NCBI GenBank assembly: GCA_029216955.1
Contig: JANAVB010029819.1
Coordinates: 40,067,753-40,131,752 of the forward strand
DNA length: 64,000 nucleotides
Source of the DNA: Iris pallida
Lineage: Eukaryota; Streptophyta; Magnoliopsida; Asparagales; Iridaceae
Direction: 5' to 3'
The notes below the pieces were generated by a model. The model made no database searches. It saw only the letters and a program-made list of their open reading frames with translations, and was not told where the DNA came from. Shown here piece after piece: positions 11,481-23,776 of this stretch; the first letter of the stretch is position 1, and the number at the start of each line of letters is the position of its first letter. A program made the translations under genes and the position numbers.

Positions 11481-11705
11481 TTTGTTGAAGCGCGAGATTT
11501 TGTCAAAAATGAACTTAACAAATATTACAAGTTTGCCACCGCTCTAAACTATTAATAACGCTTTGTTTTATAAACGTTATAAAAAGCCCAGAATTAGCCC
11601 AAACCGTCATAGAAAAAAGGTATTTTTCAACTTAATAACGTTTATGTATCAGCCGTCATTAAAACTCCTTGTTGAGCGTCATTAATAGGTCTTTTTGTTG
11701 TAGTG

Positions 11706-13010
11706 TGTACAAGTAAAGAATAAGAACACATTATAAGTACAATAACCAGAAGCACATGATCAATCGTGTATACAACGAATTGAACATGAAACAAGTACAC
11801 ATGAAGTAAATGAATCAAAGCCACAAAATTTACTTGTCTTTCTCTAGGATGTCGTGAAATGTCTCTAAACCACCTATAAAGGGTTAAGAACTAATTAGAT
11901 GCTATTAGGAATTATTCTAAAGCATTATAAAAAATTCTAAGAATATATACTAGCTAATTATTAGATAATTAACCAATTATTTAAGAAAATAGATAATTAA
12001 TTAGCTACTCAAATTAATTAGGAAAACCAATAAAAAACAAAATTAGTAATTAATTTAGGGATCATTATCCAAAATAATATGTTGTAAACTAATAATAAAC
12101 CAAGTTAATTACTAAACTAATTACTAACTAATGACTAAACTAATTTATCTAATTATCAGCCAAGCCCACCTAGCCTTCCCAAGCTTAGGTACTTGGCTGA
12201 AGTCCAACGCTGTGCTTCCTTTTCTCTTTTTTTTTCATTTCTTTTCTTCTTTTTACTAGGCTCGTCCTAGTTGGCAGCCCACAACTCCTCTAATACTCGG
12301 CCCAAGCCAATATCTAACCCCACTCTACAGAATTATTTATCTCTCCAGAAACTTCTAAAGGCAAAAGAAGAAGATGATGAAGAAGAAGATCGGAGAATAG
12401 GAAGAAGATCAGATAAGAGCAGTACAATAGCTTACATAGGGTTCAGGGCTCTCGGCGGAGGGAGCTCGGCCGATCGCTGGTGGTGAGCAGAGGAGGAAGA
12501 AGGGAGCTGCGCGCTCAGCGTGACTGTTAACACCGCGGGGTGGTTGTCCGAGGTCGATGGAGGCACACGACTGCGATCGGAGAGTAGGCGCAGAGATGAT
12601 CGGCCGTATGGTGGTCCAGGAGGCTTCGATCGCTTGCGAGGAAGATGATGGAGTTAGATCTGGTGGTGGAGGGGGTTTGATAGTGATGAAGATGAGAAGA
12701 GGCTTGGCGTCGGTGAAGACGTTGGCCGCTGGTCAGGGAGGAGCAGTGCCTACAGACGTGGCGGCGTCAAGAAGGCTCAAGCGTTTCTTCGAGTCTCGCA
12801 GTGGCACAACGCTCGAGGAAACCCTCGACACTCGAGCACTCAGCACAGAAGCTTCGACGTGACTAGGCGTGACAGGTACAAGCCGTGGTCAGCCTTCGAA
12901 GGATCTCAACAATTGAGGCGGTAATGATGAGCCGTAGGGATGAACGTGGCAGAGTTGTTGGGTTTGAGGAGGATAGAGTCGACTGCGGGAAGGCGACGGT
13001 GCTTGGTCGG
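11706..13010 (-). repeat. LTR B1 of element B, segment 2 of 3
   Basis: Continues LTR B1 after CACTA K. It matches 27169-27891 of LTR B2 (for example CACCTATAAAGGGTTAAGAACT, read in parts, and TTAGATAATTA). From about 12430 on, the B2 counterpart has been lost. It includes a TA-rich stretch (11930-12160) and a GC-rich part (12430-13010). The short ORFs at 12271-13197 are LTR sequence and not genes. Confidence 0.75.
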
Positions 13011-15814
13011 TGTCATGTCCCAGAACCAAAATACTGGAAAGCGGGGGAATGACTCAGCCAGCTACGTATTACGGGTAGATGAATACCGTATAATACGATC
13101 AATGCTGTCTAAAAGACGAGGGGGTGCATACTACATGAAAGTCTTACTATGGTCACTTCACATCTATTGTCTCAATCATTCAAACAAGAAACAGTAATAG
13201 AGAACATGTGAGATAAAGCAGTAAGGCGTCCTAAACGTTCAGTCAAAATATTCTCGATATCTGGCTTTACAAAATATAGCCAGATGATGTAGCAAAGTAT
13301 ACACAATTGTTATCAGCTGCAGTCTGAATTAATTACAATTATGTGAAAGTAAGTACAAGACAATCCGACTAACATGTCGGTGCCAAACGGCAAAATATAA
13401 AGTAATTAACAAAACGAACGGGGAAGTAAGGAACCCACTCGAGTCCTCCTGCGATCATCCCTCTAATATTGACCATCTTGGAGGTGGAAGTAAGCTGAGT
13501 CCTCGAAAACCGGCTCTAAATCTGGCCATGCAAAACCAGAGAGGTTAGACCTCTAATAGCAAGTACCGCAAGAAAGCACGATATGAGGAATTAAACCAGT
13601 AAATAAGAGAATATAATAATAGATCTCTTCTTGCTACTGGGATTCTCACAACGTCACGACACTTCGAACCAACCTCCCAACCAAACAAGGACAGAAGTTG
13701 GCCCGTCATGTTTCGACACTCTGATCATCTCAGTTAGTCAACAGAGTAGGTACAGTACACAACCAAATCAATTTAAACGGCCATACAACTACTACGGCTT
13801 GCTATTGTGGGTTCCAAGTTATCTTGGAATTATACGATAAAGGATTCCTCAGTTCTTACTATGCGCAAACAAGGCTAGTTTACCCAATCAATCAATTGCG
13901 CCAATCATGTATTTAGACGAGTCCCAGCGGGATGCCCGTCGTTAATATACATTGTACAATAAATAATATAAGCAGATACCACTCCCTGCCCGTGTGGTAG
14001 ATTTGCAGTATCTGTGGGAACCAGCCGGCCTGTCGGGCACTTAGTAGTCCCAAAGAGGGCTGCCATGTAAGAACTCGGGAATCCGTTCTCTCCATGCAAT
14101 CATCATTTTATTTAACTTAATAGCCTCTATGTTGAGTGAAATCCCATGCCGTGGATCATGGTCATTCAGAATGAGTACTTTCGTACGAGGTACGATATGC
14201 ACATCTCTACAACGATACCCGTGCGGTTAGGTTGTAGGTCTTACATAGCATAATGCAACAATCAAAACTAGCCACGGAATAATCATGTCTTGACCATAAA
14301 GTACACATGCTGCTTTTTATAGAAAATAAATAAATAAATTGAAGCCTGCATGTGTGCCTGTATGTCAATATTCGGGATCGGCCAATCGATTACAATAGTT
14401 CAAAATTAATATGAACGTGTCTCATTCATTCAATTCAATAAGACGACTAGCCAGTCTCTTAGTTCCAACTAGGAACGCATGATCAATTATTAGTCAAGGT
14501 CACAATCAATATCAACCAATGTTAATTCGGGACAAGAATTAGTCCAAAGGCTCGAGAAATTATAGAAGTTCATGCAGCATGTGCCAGAAAACAGCATGCG
14601 CCAGAAACAGCATGCGCCAGAAACAGAATGCGCCAGAAAATAGTATGCGCCAGAAACAGCATGCGCCAGAAACAGCATGCGCCAGGAACTGCATGCACGC
14701 GCCAGAAACAACATGCGCCAGAAACAGCATGCGCCAAGAAACAGCATGCGCCAGAAACAGCATACGCCAGAAACAGCATGCGCTAGGAAACAGCATGCGC
14801 CAGAAACTGCAAGCACCAGAAACTGCATGCATGCGCCAGAAACAACATGCGCCAGAAAACAGCATGCGCCAGAAACTACATGCGCCAGAAACAGCATGTG
14901 CCAGAATCTACATGCGCCAGAAACAGCATGCGCCAGAAAACAGCATACGCCAGAAACAGCATACGCCAGGAAACAGCATGCGCCAGAAACTGCATACACC
15001 AGAAACTGCATGCATGCGCCAGAAACAGCATGCGCCAGAAAAATCATGCACCAGGAAACATCGTGCGCCAGAAACTGCATGCGCCAGAAACAGCATGCGC
15101 CAGAAACAACATGCGCCAGGAAACAGCATGCGCCAGAAACTGAATGTACTGCTCATCTTCTCCAATCAGCCTCTAATGGCCATGAAAACCCATGAACCAA
15201 AAAGACCATAAATCACTCAAAATAAGTCGAAATCAGGACTTCCAATAGTCAAAATTGGGTAGAATCAAATTTCCTACAACATGGAACCATCAAAACTTGA
15301 AAAATAACAAAGTTACTAGATCAAAACCTAAAATTTCAAAAATATATTAAACTTAGATCTACATAAAATGAGCCATAGAAATCGAAAATGCTAAGTACTA
15401 AAGTATCTAAGAATCTTGAGAGGAAGACAATGGAACAACAAAAATAGAAATCCATCAAGAAGCAAGTTGGCACTTGCCTAGCTCTCCTAGGTTGGTGGGG
15501 GAGTTACGAGGAAGAAGAAGAGTAATGAGAGGAAATAATGAAAAGAGAGAAAGGGAATGAGGCTTTTTAAATGAAGGAGTGGTGGTAGGTGGGGGTTTGG
15601 GTTCATGTTGAACCATCAAGGCCGGAAAGTAAACCAACTCGGGCCGAACCCAATAAGCAAAGCAGAAGGTAAAATACAGAAAGTAAAATACAGAAAAATA
15701 ATTAACGAGAAATTAAAAGAATTTAAATACAGAATAATACATGATAAATATTAAATAAATACATTCCAGCAGTACATGTATTTAAAATACGTATTCCGGG
15801 AACGGGAATTGACA
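13011..15814 (-). repeat. 3' LTR of element A
   Basis: 2804 bases, the direct-repeat partner of 21009-23776. On the minus strand it begins TGTCAATTCCCG, right after the polypurine tract GGAGGGTAGAGA (complement at about 15815-15826), and ends GGGACATGACA. It contains a 16-base minisatellite at 14570-15145. Confidence 0.93.
14570..15145. repeat. LTR minisatellite, 16-17 base unit CATGCGCCAGAAACAG
   Basis: About 35 units of CATGCGCCAGAAACAG with variants (17-base units with an extra A, CATGCATGCGCC, GCCAGGAAAC). Because the unit has few stop codons, long frames open on both strands in several phases (up to 210 codons). These are by-products of the repeat and not genes. Confidence 0.95.
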
Positions 15815-15981
15815 TCTCTACCCTCCTTAGAAAAATTTCGTCCTCAGAATTTCAAATCCAAGCATGATAGAAACATCAGAGCTAAACTAATCTAAGTATA
15901 AGCAATTGAGTAAGCAATCATTCTACAATACCAATAGCAAGTAACATATCTATGTTTAACTATCGACGACACCAAGCAATT

Positions 15982-18900
15982 CTACTCATAAGGTGATAAG
16001 CATGAGGAGTTAAGACAATCAAGGTATACAAAAAGAGATATACCTTGTGAGTCAAACATGTGCGGATATCGTGATCGGATGTCATCCTCACGTTCCCACG
16101 TTGACTTCCCTAAAGAGTGATGACCCCAAGCAACCCGAACAAGGCTAATTGTTCGGTTCTTGAGTATCTTCTCTCTTCGGTCCAAAATAGACACAGGCTG
16201 TTCCTCGTAAGACAGGTTGGTACCAATAACCAGCTCAGAATGATCAAGGATATGGCTTGGGTCCGATACATACCTACGTAACTGAGATACATGGAACACG
16301 TCATGCACCTCTCGTAACGAAGGTGGAAGGGATAAACGATAAGCAACATCGCCTATCCGATCAAGGATAGCAAATGGGCCCACGTACCGCGGACTCAACT
16401 TCCCGCGAACGCCAAATCTAATGACCCCACGGGTAGGTGAGATCCGTAAGAACACATGGTCCCTAACAGAAAACTCTAGCGGCCTACGATGCTGGTCCGC
16501 CCAATGACGATGCCGATCCTGCGCAACTCGAAGTCGCTCTCTAATTCCCTTAATCACTTCAACGGTCTGAACAATCATTTTCGGGCCTAGCATCTTCCTC
16601 TCTTCGATATCATCCTATGCTAGTGGCGACCTACACTTTTTACCATATAGTGCTTCAAATGGCACCATCTGGATACTGGCTTGATAACTGTTGTTGTACG
16701 AGAATTCGACTAAGTGCAGGTGGCTCTTCCAAGATCCTGCAAAATCTAGAGTGCAAGCTCGCAACATATCCTCCAAAGTCTGAATTGTTCTTTCTGATTG
16801 CCCGTCTGTCTGGAGATGGTAAGCCGTGCTAAATCTTAACTTGGTACCTAGGCTATGATGTAAGCTCTTCCAGAAATGTGATATAAAACGGGTATCTCTG
16901 TCTGACATAATACTGACAGGGACTCCATGCTGCCTGACTATCTGTTGCATATACAATTCTGCCAACTTTTCTGTAGATTGCCCTACTCTGAAAGGAAAAA
17001 AGTGTGCCACCTTCGTAAGCCGATCTACTATCACCCAAATGGTATCTTTACCACTTGGTGATCTCGGTAAACCGGTCACAAAGTCCATTGTAATACGTTC
17101 CCATTTCTATTCCGGAATAGGAAGCGGTTGCAATAACCCAGCTGGCCTCTGCTGCTCTGCCTTCACTTGCTGACATATCAAGCAACGGGAAACGAATCTA
17201 GCTATCTCCCTCTTCATTCCATTCCACCAGAAGTGCTGCTTGATATCTTGGTACATCTTGGTCCCTCCAGGGTGTATAGAATACTGAGAACTGTGAGCTT
17301 CTGCCATAACCTCCTGTCTGATATCTCCACTAGGCACATATAGACGCGGTCCAAACCTAAGGGTACCATCTTCATGAATTCTCATCTCCTTCCTGAGTCC
17401 TGACTCACATTCTGCCCTAAGCTTCTGAATCCTTGGGTCCTGTGCCTGAGCTGCCTTGATCCTGTCTACCAAGTCGGATTGAACTTGTAGACTTGTTAGA
17501 ACTCCTACATCACTAGGAAGTATAACTTCGATGCCCATCTCCTGAAGGTCTTCTAAGATATGCCTCTGTGTTGTCAACATAAATGTGCCGCCTCTCCTGC
17601 TAAGAGCGTCTGCTACCACATTAGCCTTGCCTGGATGATACTGAAGCTCCACGTCGTAATCCTTGATCAACTCCAACCATCTTTTCTGCCTCATGTTCAG
17701 CTCCTTCTGAGTAAAGATGTACTTCAGACTTTTGTGGTCTGTGTACATGTCCACTCGATCACCATATAAGTAATGCCTCCATAGCTTCAAAGCAAATACT
17801 ACTGCCGCCAACTCCAAGTCATGAGTTGGGTAATTCTTCTCGTGGTCTCGAAGTTGCCTGGATACATACGCTATTACCTTCCTATGCTGCATAAGGATAC
17901 ATCCAAGTCCTTTATCTGACGCATCACAATATACAGTGAAACCTCCGGGCCCAACTGGCAATGTAAGAATAGACGCTGATATCAACTTCTGCTTCAGATT
18001 CTCAAATGATGCCTGGCATTCTGCTGACCAGACGAATGGTACATCCTTTCGTGTCAAGCGGGTCATGGGTGATGAAAGTCTTACAAAATCTGATACGAAT
18101 CTCCTGTAATATCCTGCCAATCCCAAGAAACTCTGTACATCTGCTACGGTCTTGGGTACTTGCCAACTCTCTACTGCTTCTACCTTCTTGGGATCCACTG
18201 CTACTCCAGCTCCTGATACGATGTGCCCCAAAAATGAAATATAGTCTGACCAAAACTCATACTTGCTGAGCTTGGCATACAACTGGTTCTCTCTCAGAAC
18301 CTGTAACACTTTCCTGAGGTGGTCTTCATGCTCCTCTTCACTAGCAGAGTATACGAGAATGTCGTCAAGAAACACAACGACAAATTGATCTAAGTACGGC
18401 ATAAAGATGCGGTTCATCAAATCCATAAATATTGCTGGAGCATTGGTCAAACCAAACGGCATTACCAAGAATTCATAATGCCCATACTTCGACCTGAATG
18501 CTGTCTTGGGAATATCCTCCTTCCGAACCCTTACTTGGTGATATCCTGAACGAAGATCTATCTTGGAGAAAACTCTAGCTTTGCTCAACTGATCGAACAA
18601 GTCGTCTATCCTGGGTAGTGGGTACTTATTCTTTACTGTTGCCGCGTTAAGCTTCCTGTAATCGATGCACAATCTGAATGACCCATCCTTCTTTCCCACA
18701 AGTACCACTGGTGCTGCCCATGGTGATATGCTAGCTCGGATGAACTTCTTCTCCTTCAGTTCCTCTATGTGCTGATATACCTTGGCCTGTTTTGAATCCG
18801 TCATTCTGTAAACTCGATCTGATATTGGTTTAGTTCCAGGTACCAATTCTATGCTGAACTCAATATCCCTAACCGGTGGTAGACCTAGAAGATCTTCGAG

Positions 18901-19380
18901 AAATACGTCCAGAAACTCTTCAACTACCTTCGAAACTTGGACTTCTTCCATTGCCGTCACTACTCCCTGCTCTTGTTGAGTTGCCACTGATCTGACTAAG
19001 GTGAACCGCTTCATGCCTGGAATATCAAAAGATACACTCCCTCTACGACAATCTATTGTCGCATGACTGTCTTTCAGCCAGTCCATGCCTAAGATAACGT
19101 TGAAATTTCCAACAGGAAATTCTATCAACCGGGCAGATAAGGAATGCCCGCAAACTACAATGCTACATGCTAGAATAACTCTACTAACTCCTACGAGCCC
19201 ATTACCAGTGAGTATATTTAACCTCCCTGGCAATGCCTCGAATTCCATTCCTAGCCGTGTTGTAAATTGTGCAGATATAAATGAGTGTGATGCTCCCGAA
19301 TCAAACAATGCTACTGCGGGATATGAGGCGACGAGAATGTTACCTGCCACAACATCTTCCGATGCTAATGCCTCCTCCAA
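15982..19380 (-). pseudogene. Element A pol polyprotein (PR-RT-RH-IN-chromodomain), two internal stops
   Basis: One minus-strand frame encodes the whole pol polyprotein. Aspartic protease has [10 protein letters not shown] near 19285-19310. Reverse transcriptase has the catalytic [13 protein letters not shown] at about 18345-18385. RNase H has [13 protein letters not shown] near 17920. Integrase has an HHCC zinc-binding region ([12 protein letters not shown], near 17165) and DDE core ([28 protein letters not shown]). The C-terminal part (LVRVAWGHHSLGKSTWERED) is like the chromodomain tail of Tekay elements. Two in-frame TAG codons, near 17107 and 16615, replace what is normally tryptophan. 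The catalytic residues look intact. The protease frame starts upstream without an ATG and is shifted from gag. Confidence 0.9.
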
Positions 19381-19546
19381 GGACAGAGTGAATGCTTGCC
19401 CTCGACCTCCTTGTTGGTTCCCATGTTACGGCCTAGCCTGTGCTGCTGCTGGCCCCTGCCTTGATGATGCTGGAGTGGTCTACGCTGGTGTTGCTGCATC
19501 GGCGGTCCCTGCTGCCGAAACATCTGAGCTGCGTCATGAACGGGCG

Positions 19547-20851
19547 CTATGCCAACGGTCTCACTGCCACCGCTGGTCCTCGATACTGTCCTGCCCCTGG
19601 TGCTGGCAAAGCAGGAAATTGTTGTACTGGTCCTCCTGACCTCGAATTCATGGGACAGGTGGTAACCCGATGATCTGGATTTCCACATATCAAATACTGT
19701 CCGTTCAATGTCCGACACACATCTCTAGTGTGCCCTACTTTCCCACAATAAGTGAAGCTCGCTGGGGATTGCTGGTTCTTCCTCTGTTGCTGTTGCTGCT
19801 GCCTTGGTGGTGGTGCTGGCCCTCGCATTGCCATATCGTGAATGCGAATGCCAGGGGATGGTGCTGTTGTTCGGGGCGCTGCTCCCCCTCCTCCTTCAAT
19901 CTGACTGTGGGATCTCTTCTGACCTCCAGTCCTTGCCGTGATCCTCTGAATGGTGATCTCATGCCTTCGGATTGCCGTCAATACTTCGTCAAAAGTCTGA
20001 TAATTGTGCCCCTCTATCAATTGCAAGAGCTCAAGATGAAACCCTTGCTGGAACCTCATAGCCCTCTGGCTCTCCGTTGCTACCATCTCTGGGGCGAACC
20101 TACTCAATCTGCAGAACTCCGCTGCATAAGCATCTACCGTCTTGCCGGCCTGCTTGAGGTTGATAAACTTCTGTTGCAGCTCAAACTGTGCCACAACTCC
20201 ATAGTACTTCGTATTGAACCTTGCATTAAAATCGTCCCAAGCAACAGGACGTCTGATGCCTACTTCCTCTGATTCCCACCAATCACGTGCGAGATCCTGA
20301 AGTAACAACTTCACTTGATCCACACGTTCTTCTGTCGGCACCTTAGCTGCCGTCAGAATAGCCTCAATATCCTTAAGCCATGCATCTGCTGCGATGGCAT
20401 CCTTCGTGCCCTCGAAACGGTGGGGGTTGAACTTACAAAACCTGGTTGATGCTCCTGAATCTGGCCTTGTCCCTCTTTCCAAAGCCGTCTGTAACCCTTG
20501 GTTGAGTAGTACGTTCTGCTCCTACAACTGAGCAAGCATGCGCTGCTGGGCTAACATCTGATGTTGCTGAGTGGCCATCATCCCTTTCATGATCTCCAGA
20601 AGGGCCGGTGTGTCCATTTCTGCAGGGGTAGGTGGAACTGTTGGTGGTGGTAGAACATCTGGATACTGCGATCCAGCTGCTGCTTCCACTATCACTTTTT
20701 CTTGGATAGTCTCTTGAGTTAGTACCGGCCCTTGTTGCTGACCAACCTGGTCAGGTTGTCCATGTTGCCCTTGTTGCTGTTGTCCGGCTCTGACAGATGC
20801 GGACGAAGTACCCCTAAAAAGGCACAAGAGAACAATCAAATGACCGGACAA
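19547..20851 (-). pseudogene. Element A gag, one internal stop
   Basis: The minus-strand frame encodes Gag. It has a Gln-rich N-terminal part (20851-20522), then the retrotransposon gag core (FEGTKDAIAADAWLKDIEAI, DLARDWWESEE, AFRF-type helices) and CCHC knuckles near 19750-19640 (CGKVGHTRDVC; CGNPDHRVTTC). The first knuckle has YCGKVGH where C-x2-C is expected, so one cysteine may be lost. A TAG at 20522-20524, probably from CAG, splits the frame. Pol follows in another frame. The true start codon is uncertain; the stretch before 20800 may not be translated. Confidence 0.82.
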
Positions 20852-21008
20852 GAAAGATCAATAAAGTCAAAGGATACTGGAATGTCAAGCTAGAGTTGAG
20901 AACAACGAATCATGAGATCAAGGGGGAACATGTGTGATTGAGATATCCTATAAATCAAAACACCCCACAAGTCTGAAATCAGACCTGCATGGGCCACCAC
21001 TAAAACCT
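20852..21008 (-). other. Element A leader between 5' LTR and gag
   Basis: Non-coding leader. On the minus strand the bases right after the LTR are AGGTTTTAGTGGTGGCCC. The same position in element B (26480 downward) reads CGTTTTTAGTGGTAGCCC, so the two elements share a primer-site region that is not the common TGGTATCAGAGC. Confidence 0.6.
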
Positions 21009-23776
21009 TGTCACGCCCCAGAACCAAAATACTGGAGAGCGGGGGAATGACTCAGCCAGCTACGTATTACGGGTAGATGAATACCGTATAATACGATCAA
21101 TGGTGTCTAAAAGACGAGGGGGTGCATACTACATGAAAGTCTTAATATGGTCACTTCACATCTATTGTCTCAATCATTCAAACAAGAAACAGTAATAGAG
21201 AATATGTGAGATAAAGCAGTAAGACATCCCAAACGCTCAGTCAAAATATTCTCGATATCTGGCTTTACAAAATATAGCCAGATGATGTAGCAAAGTATAC
21301 ACAATTGTTATCAGCTGCAGTCTGAATTAATTACAATTATGTGAAAGTAAGTACAAGACAATCCGACTAACATGTCGGTGCCAAACGGCAAAATATAAAG
21401 TAATTAACAAAACGAGCGGGGAAGTAAGGAACCCACTCGAGTCCTCCTGCGATCATCCCTCTAGTATTGACCATCTTGGAGGTGGAAGTAAGCTGAGTCC
21501 TCGGGAACCGGCTCTAAATCTGGCCATGCAAAACCAGAGAGGTTAGACCTCTAATAGCAAGTACCGCAAGGAAGCACGATATGAGGAATTAAACCAGTAA
21601 ATAAGAGAATATAATAATAGATCTTTGCTTACTACTGGGATTCTCACAACATCACGACACTTCGAACCAACCTCCCAACCAAACAAAGACAGAAGTTGGC
21701 CCGTCATGTCTCGACACTCTGATCATCTCAGTTAGTCAACAGAGTAGGTACAGTACACAACCAAATCAATTTAAACGGCCATGCAACTACTACGGCTTGC
21801 TATTGTGGGTTCCAAGTTATCTTAGAATTATACGATAAAGGATTCCTCAGTTCTTACTATGCGCAAACAAGGCTAGTTTACCCAATCAATCAATTGTGCC
21901 AATCATGTATTTAGACGAGTCCCAGCGGGACGCCCGTCGTTAATATACAATGTACAATAAATAATATAAGCAGATACCACTCCCTGCCCGTGTGGCAGAT
22001 TTGCAGTATCTGTGGAAACCAGCCGGCCTGTCGGGCACTTAGTAGTCCCAAAGAGGACTGCCATGTAAGAACTCGGGAATCCGTTCTCTCCATGCAATCA
22101 TCATTTTATTTAACTTAATAGCCTCTATGTTGAGTGAAATTCCATGCCGTGGATCATGGTCATTCAGAATGAGTACTTTCGTACGGGGTACGATATGCAC
22201 ATCTCTACAACGATACCCGTGCGGTTAGATTGTAGGTCTTACATAGCGTAATGCAACAATCAAAACTAACCACGGAAAAATCATGCCTTGACCATAAAGT
22301 ACACATGCTGCTTTTTATAGAAAATAAATAAATAAATTGAAGCCTGCATGTGTGCTTGTATGTCAATATTCGGGATCGGCCAATCGATTACAATAGTTTA
22401 TAATTAATATGAACGTGTCTCATTCATTCAATTCAATAAGACGACTAGCCAGTCTCTTAGTTCCAACTAGGAACGCATGATCAATTATTAGTCAAGGTCA
22501 TAATCAATATCAACCAATGTTAATTCGGGACAAGAATTAGTCCAAAGGCCCGAGAAATTATAGAAGTTCATGCAGCATGCGCCAGAAAACAGCATATCCC
22601 AGAAACAGCATGCGCCAGAAACAGCATGCGCTAGAAAATAGCATGCGCCAAAAACAGTATGCGCCAGAAACAGCATGCGTCAGGAAACAGCATACGCCAG
22701 AAGCAGCATGTGCCAGAAACAGCATGCACAAGAAACAACATGCGCCTGGAAATAACATACGCCAGAAACTGCATGTACCAGAAACTGCATGCATGCGCCA
22801 GAAACAGCATGCGCTAGAAACAGCATGCGCCAGGAAACAGCATGCGCCAGAAACTGTATGCGCCAAAAATTACATACGCCAGAAACAGCATGCGCCAGAA
22901 ACAGCATGCGCCAGGAAACAGCATGCGCCAGAAACAGCATGCGCCAGAAACAGTATGTGCCAGAAAACAGCATGCGCCAGAAACTGCATGCATGCGCCAG
23001 AAACAACATGCGCCAGAAACAGCATGCGCCAGAAACTGCATGCGCCAGAAATAGCATGCACCAGAAACTGCATGCGCCAGGAAACAGCATGCGCCAGAAA
23101 CTGCATGTACTGCTCATCTTCTCCAATCAGCCTCTAGTGGCCATGAAAACCCATGAACCAAAAAGACCATAAATCATTCAAAATAAGTCGAAATCAGGAC
23201 TTCCAATAGTCAAAATTGGGTAGAATCAAATTTTCTACAACATGGAACCATCAAAACTTGAAAAATAACAAAGTTACTAGATCAAAACCTAAAAATTCTG
23301 AAAATATATTAAGCTTAGATCTACATGAAATTAGCCATAGAAATCGAAAATGGTAAGTACTAAAGTATCTAAGAATCTTGAGAGAAAGACAATAGAACAA
23401 CAAAAATGGGAATCCATCAAGAAGCAAGTTGGCACTTGCCTAGCTCTCCTAGGTTGGTGGAGGAGTTATGAGGAAGAAGAAGAGTAATGAGAGGAAATAA
23501 TGAAGATAGAGAAAGGGAATGAGGCTTTTTAAATGAAGGAGTGGTGGTTGGTGGGGGTTTGGGTTCATGTTGAACCATCAAGGCCGGAAAGTAAACCAAC
23601 TCGGGCCGAACCCAATAAGCAAAGCAGAAGGTAAAATGCAGAAAGTAAAATACAGAAAAATAATTAACAAAAAATTAAAAGAATTTAAATACAGAACAAT
23701 ACATGATAAATATTAAATAAATACATTCCAGCAGTACATGTATTTAAAATACGTATTCCGGGAACGGGAAGTGACA
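21009..23776 (-). repeat. 5' LTR of element A
   Basis: 2768 bases, matching 13011-15814 with scattered point differences and a shorter minisatellite. Plus-strand start TGTCACGCCCC, end AAGTGACA. Confidence 0.93.
22572..23107. repeat. LTR minisatellite in second LTR of A
   Basis: Same CATGCGCCAGAAACAG array as at 14570-15145 but about 40 bases shorter, with different unit order and variants. The arrays have therefore changed since insertion. It produces spurious ORFs on both strands. Confidence 0.95.

Larger units (their letters stand above)
8187..11705. mobile_element. Pack-type CACTA transposon K carrying host gene fragments
   Basis: The element starts CACTACAACAAAAA and ends with its exact complement TTTTTGTTGTAGTG, flanked by the 3-bp TSD TGT (8184-8186 and 11706-11708). 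Subterminal regions (8190-8400 and 11540-11690) repeat TTAATGACG(G)C and ACGTTATAA motifs in both orientations, as in CACTA elements. No transposase is recognisable, so it is non-autonomous. The interior contains fragments of ordinary plant genes, all reading on the minus strand: RER1 exon 1 (10893-11269), an unrecognised exon-like piece (10714-10848) and a PHD-finger piece (8652-8899). The uninterrupted sister LTR near 27165-27175 (CCCTCCCCAAGTACAAG) shows the empty site. Confidence 0.9.
13011..23776 (-). mobile_element. Complete Ty3/gypsy chromovirus A (Tekay/Del-like)
   Basis: A 10,766-base LTR retrotransposon on the minus strand. The perfect 5-bp TSD is GTCGG (13006-13010 and 23777-23781), and both ends are TGTCA...TGACA. 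The order on the minus strand is 5' LTR, gag, protease, reverse transcriptase, RNase H, integrase with a chromodomain-like tail, polypurine tract, 3' LTR. This order and the long LTRs fit Tekay/Del chromoviruses. The sequence after the 5' LTR (AGGTTTTAGTGGTGGCCC) is not the usual tRNA-iMet site. The element is inserted into LTR B1. Several nonsense codons make this copy inactive. Confidence 0.92.

Noticed and set aside
12271..13197. ORFs of 71-101 codons on the plus strand that look like GC-rich gene exons
   Set aside because: They lie in LTR B1, with the last one running across the border into LTR A at 13011; no conserved domain.
14579..15211. 210-codon plus-strand ORF (and several overlapping ORFs on both strands)
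   Set aside because: It is the 16-base LTR minisatellite read through; open in several phases and strands, with no protein-like composition.
19085..20272. Long plus-strand ORFs (184 and 200 codons)
   Set aside because: Antisense shadows of element A gag and protease.
22577..23172. Similar 186- and 127-codon ORFs in the second LTR of A
   Set aside because: Same minisatellite artefact in the other LTR.
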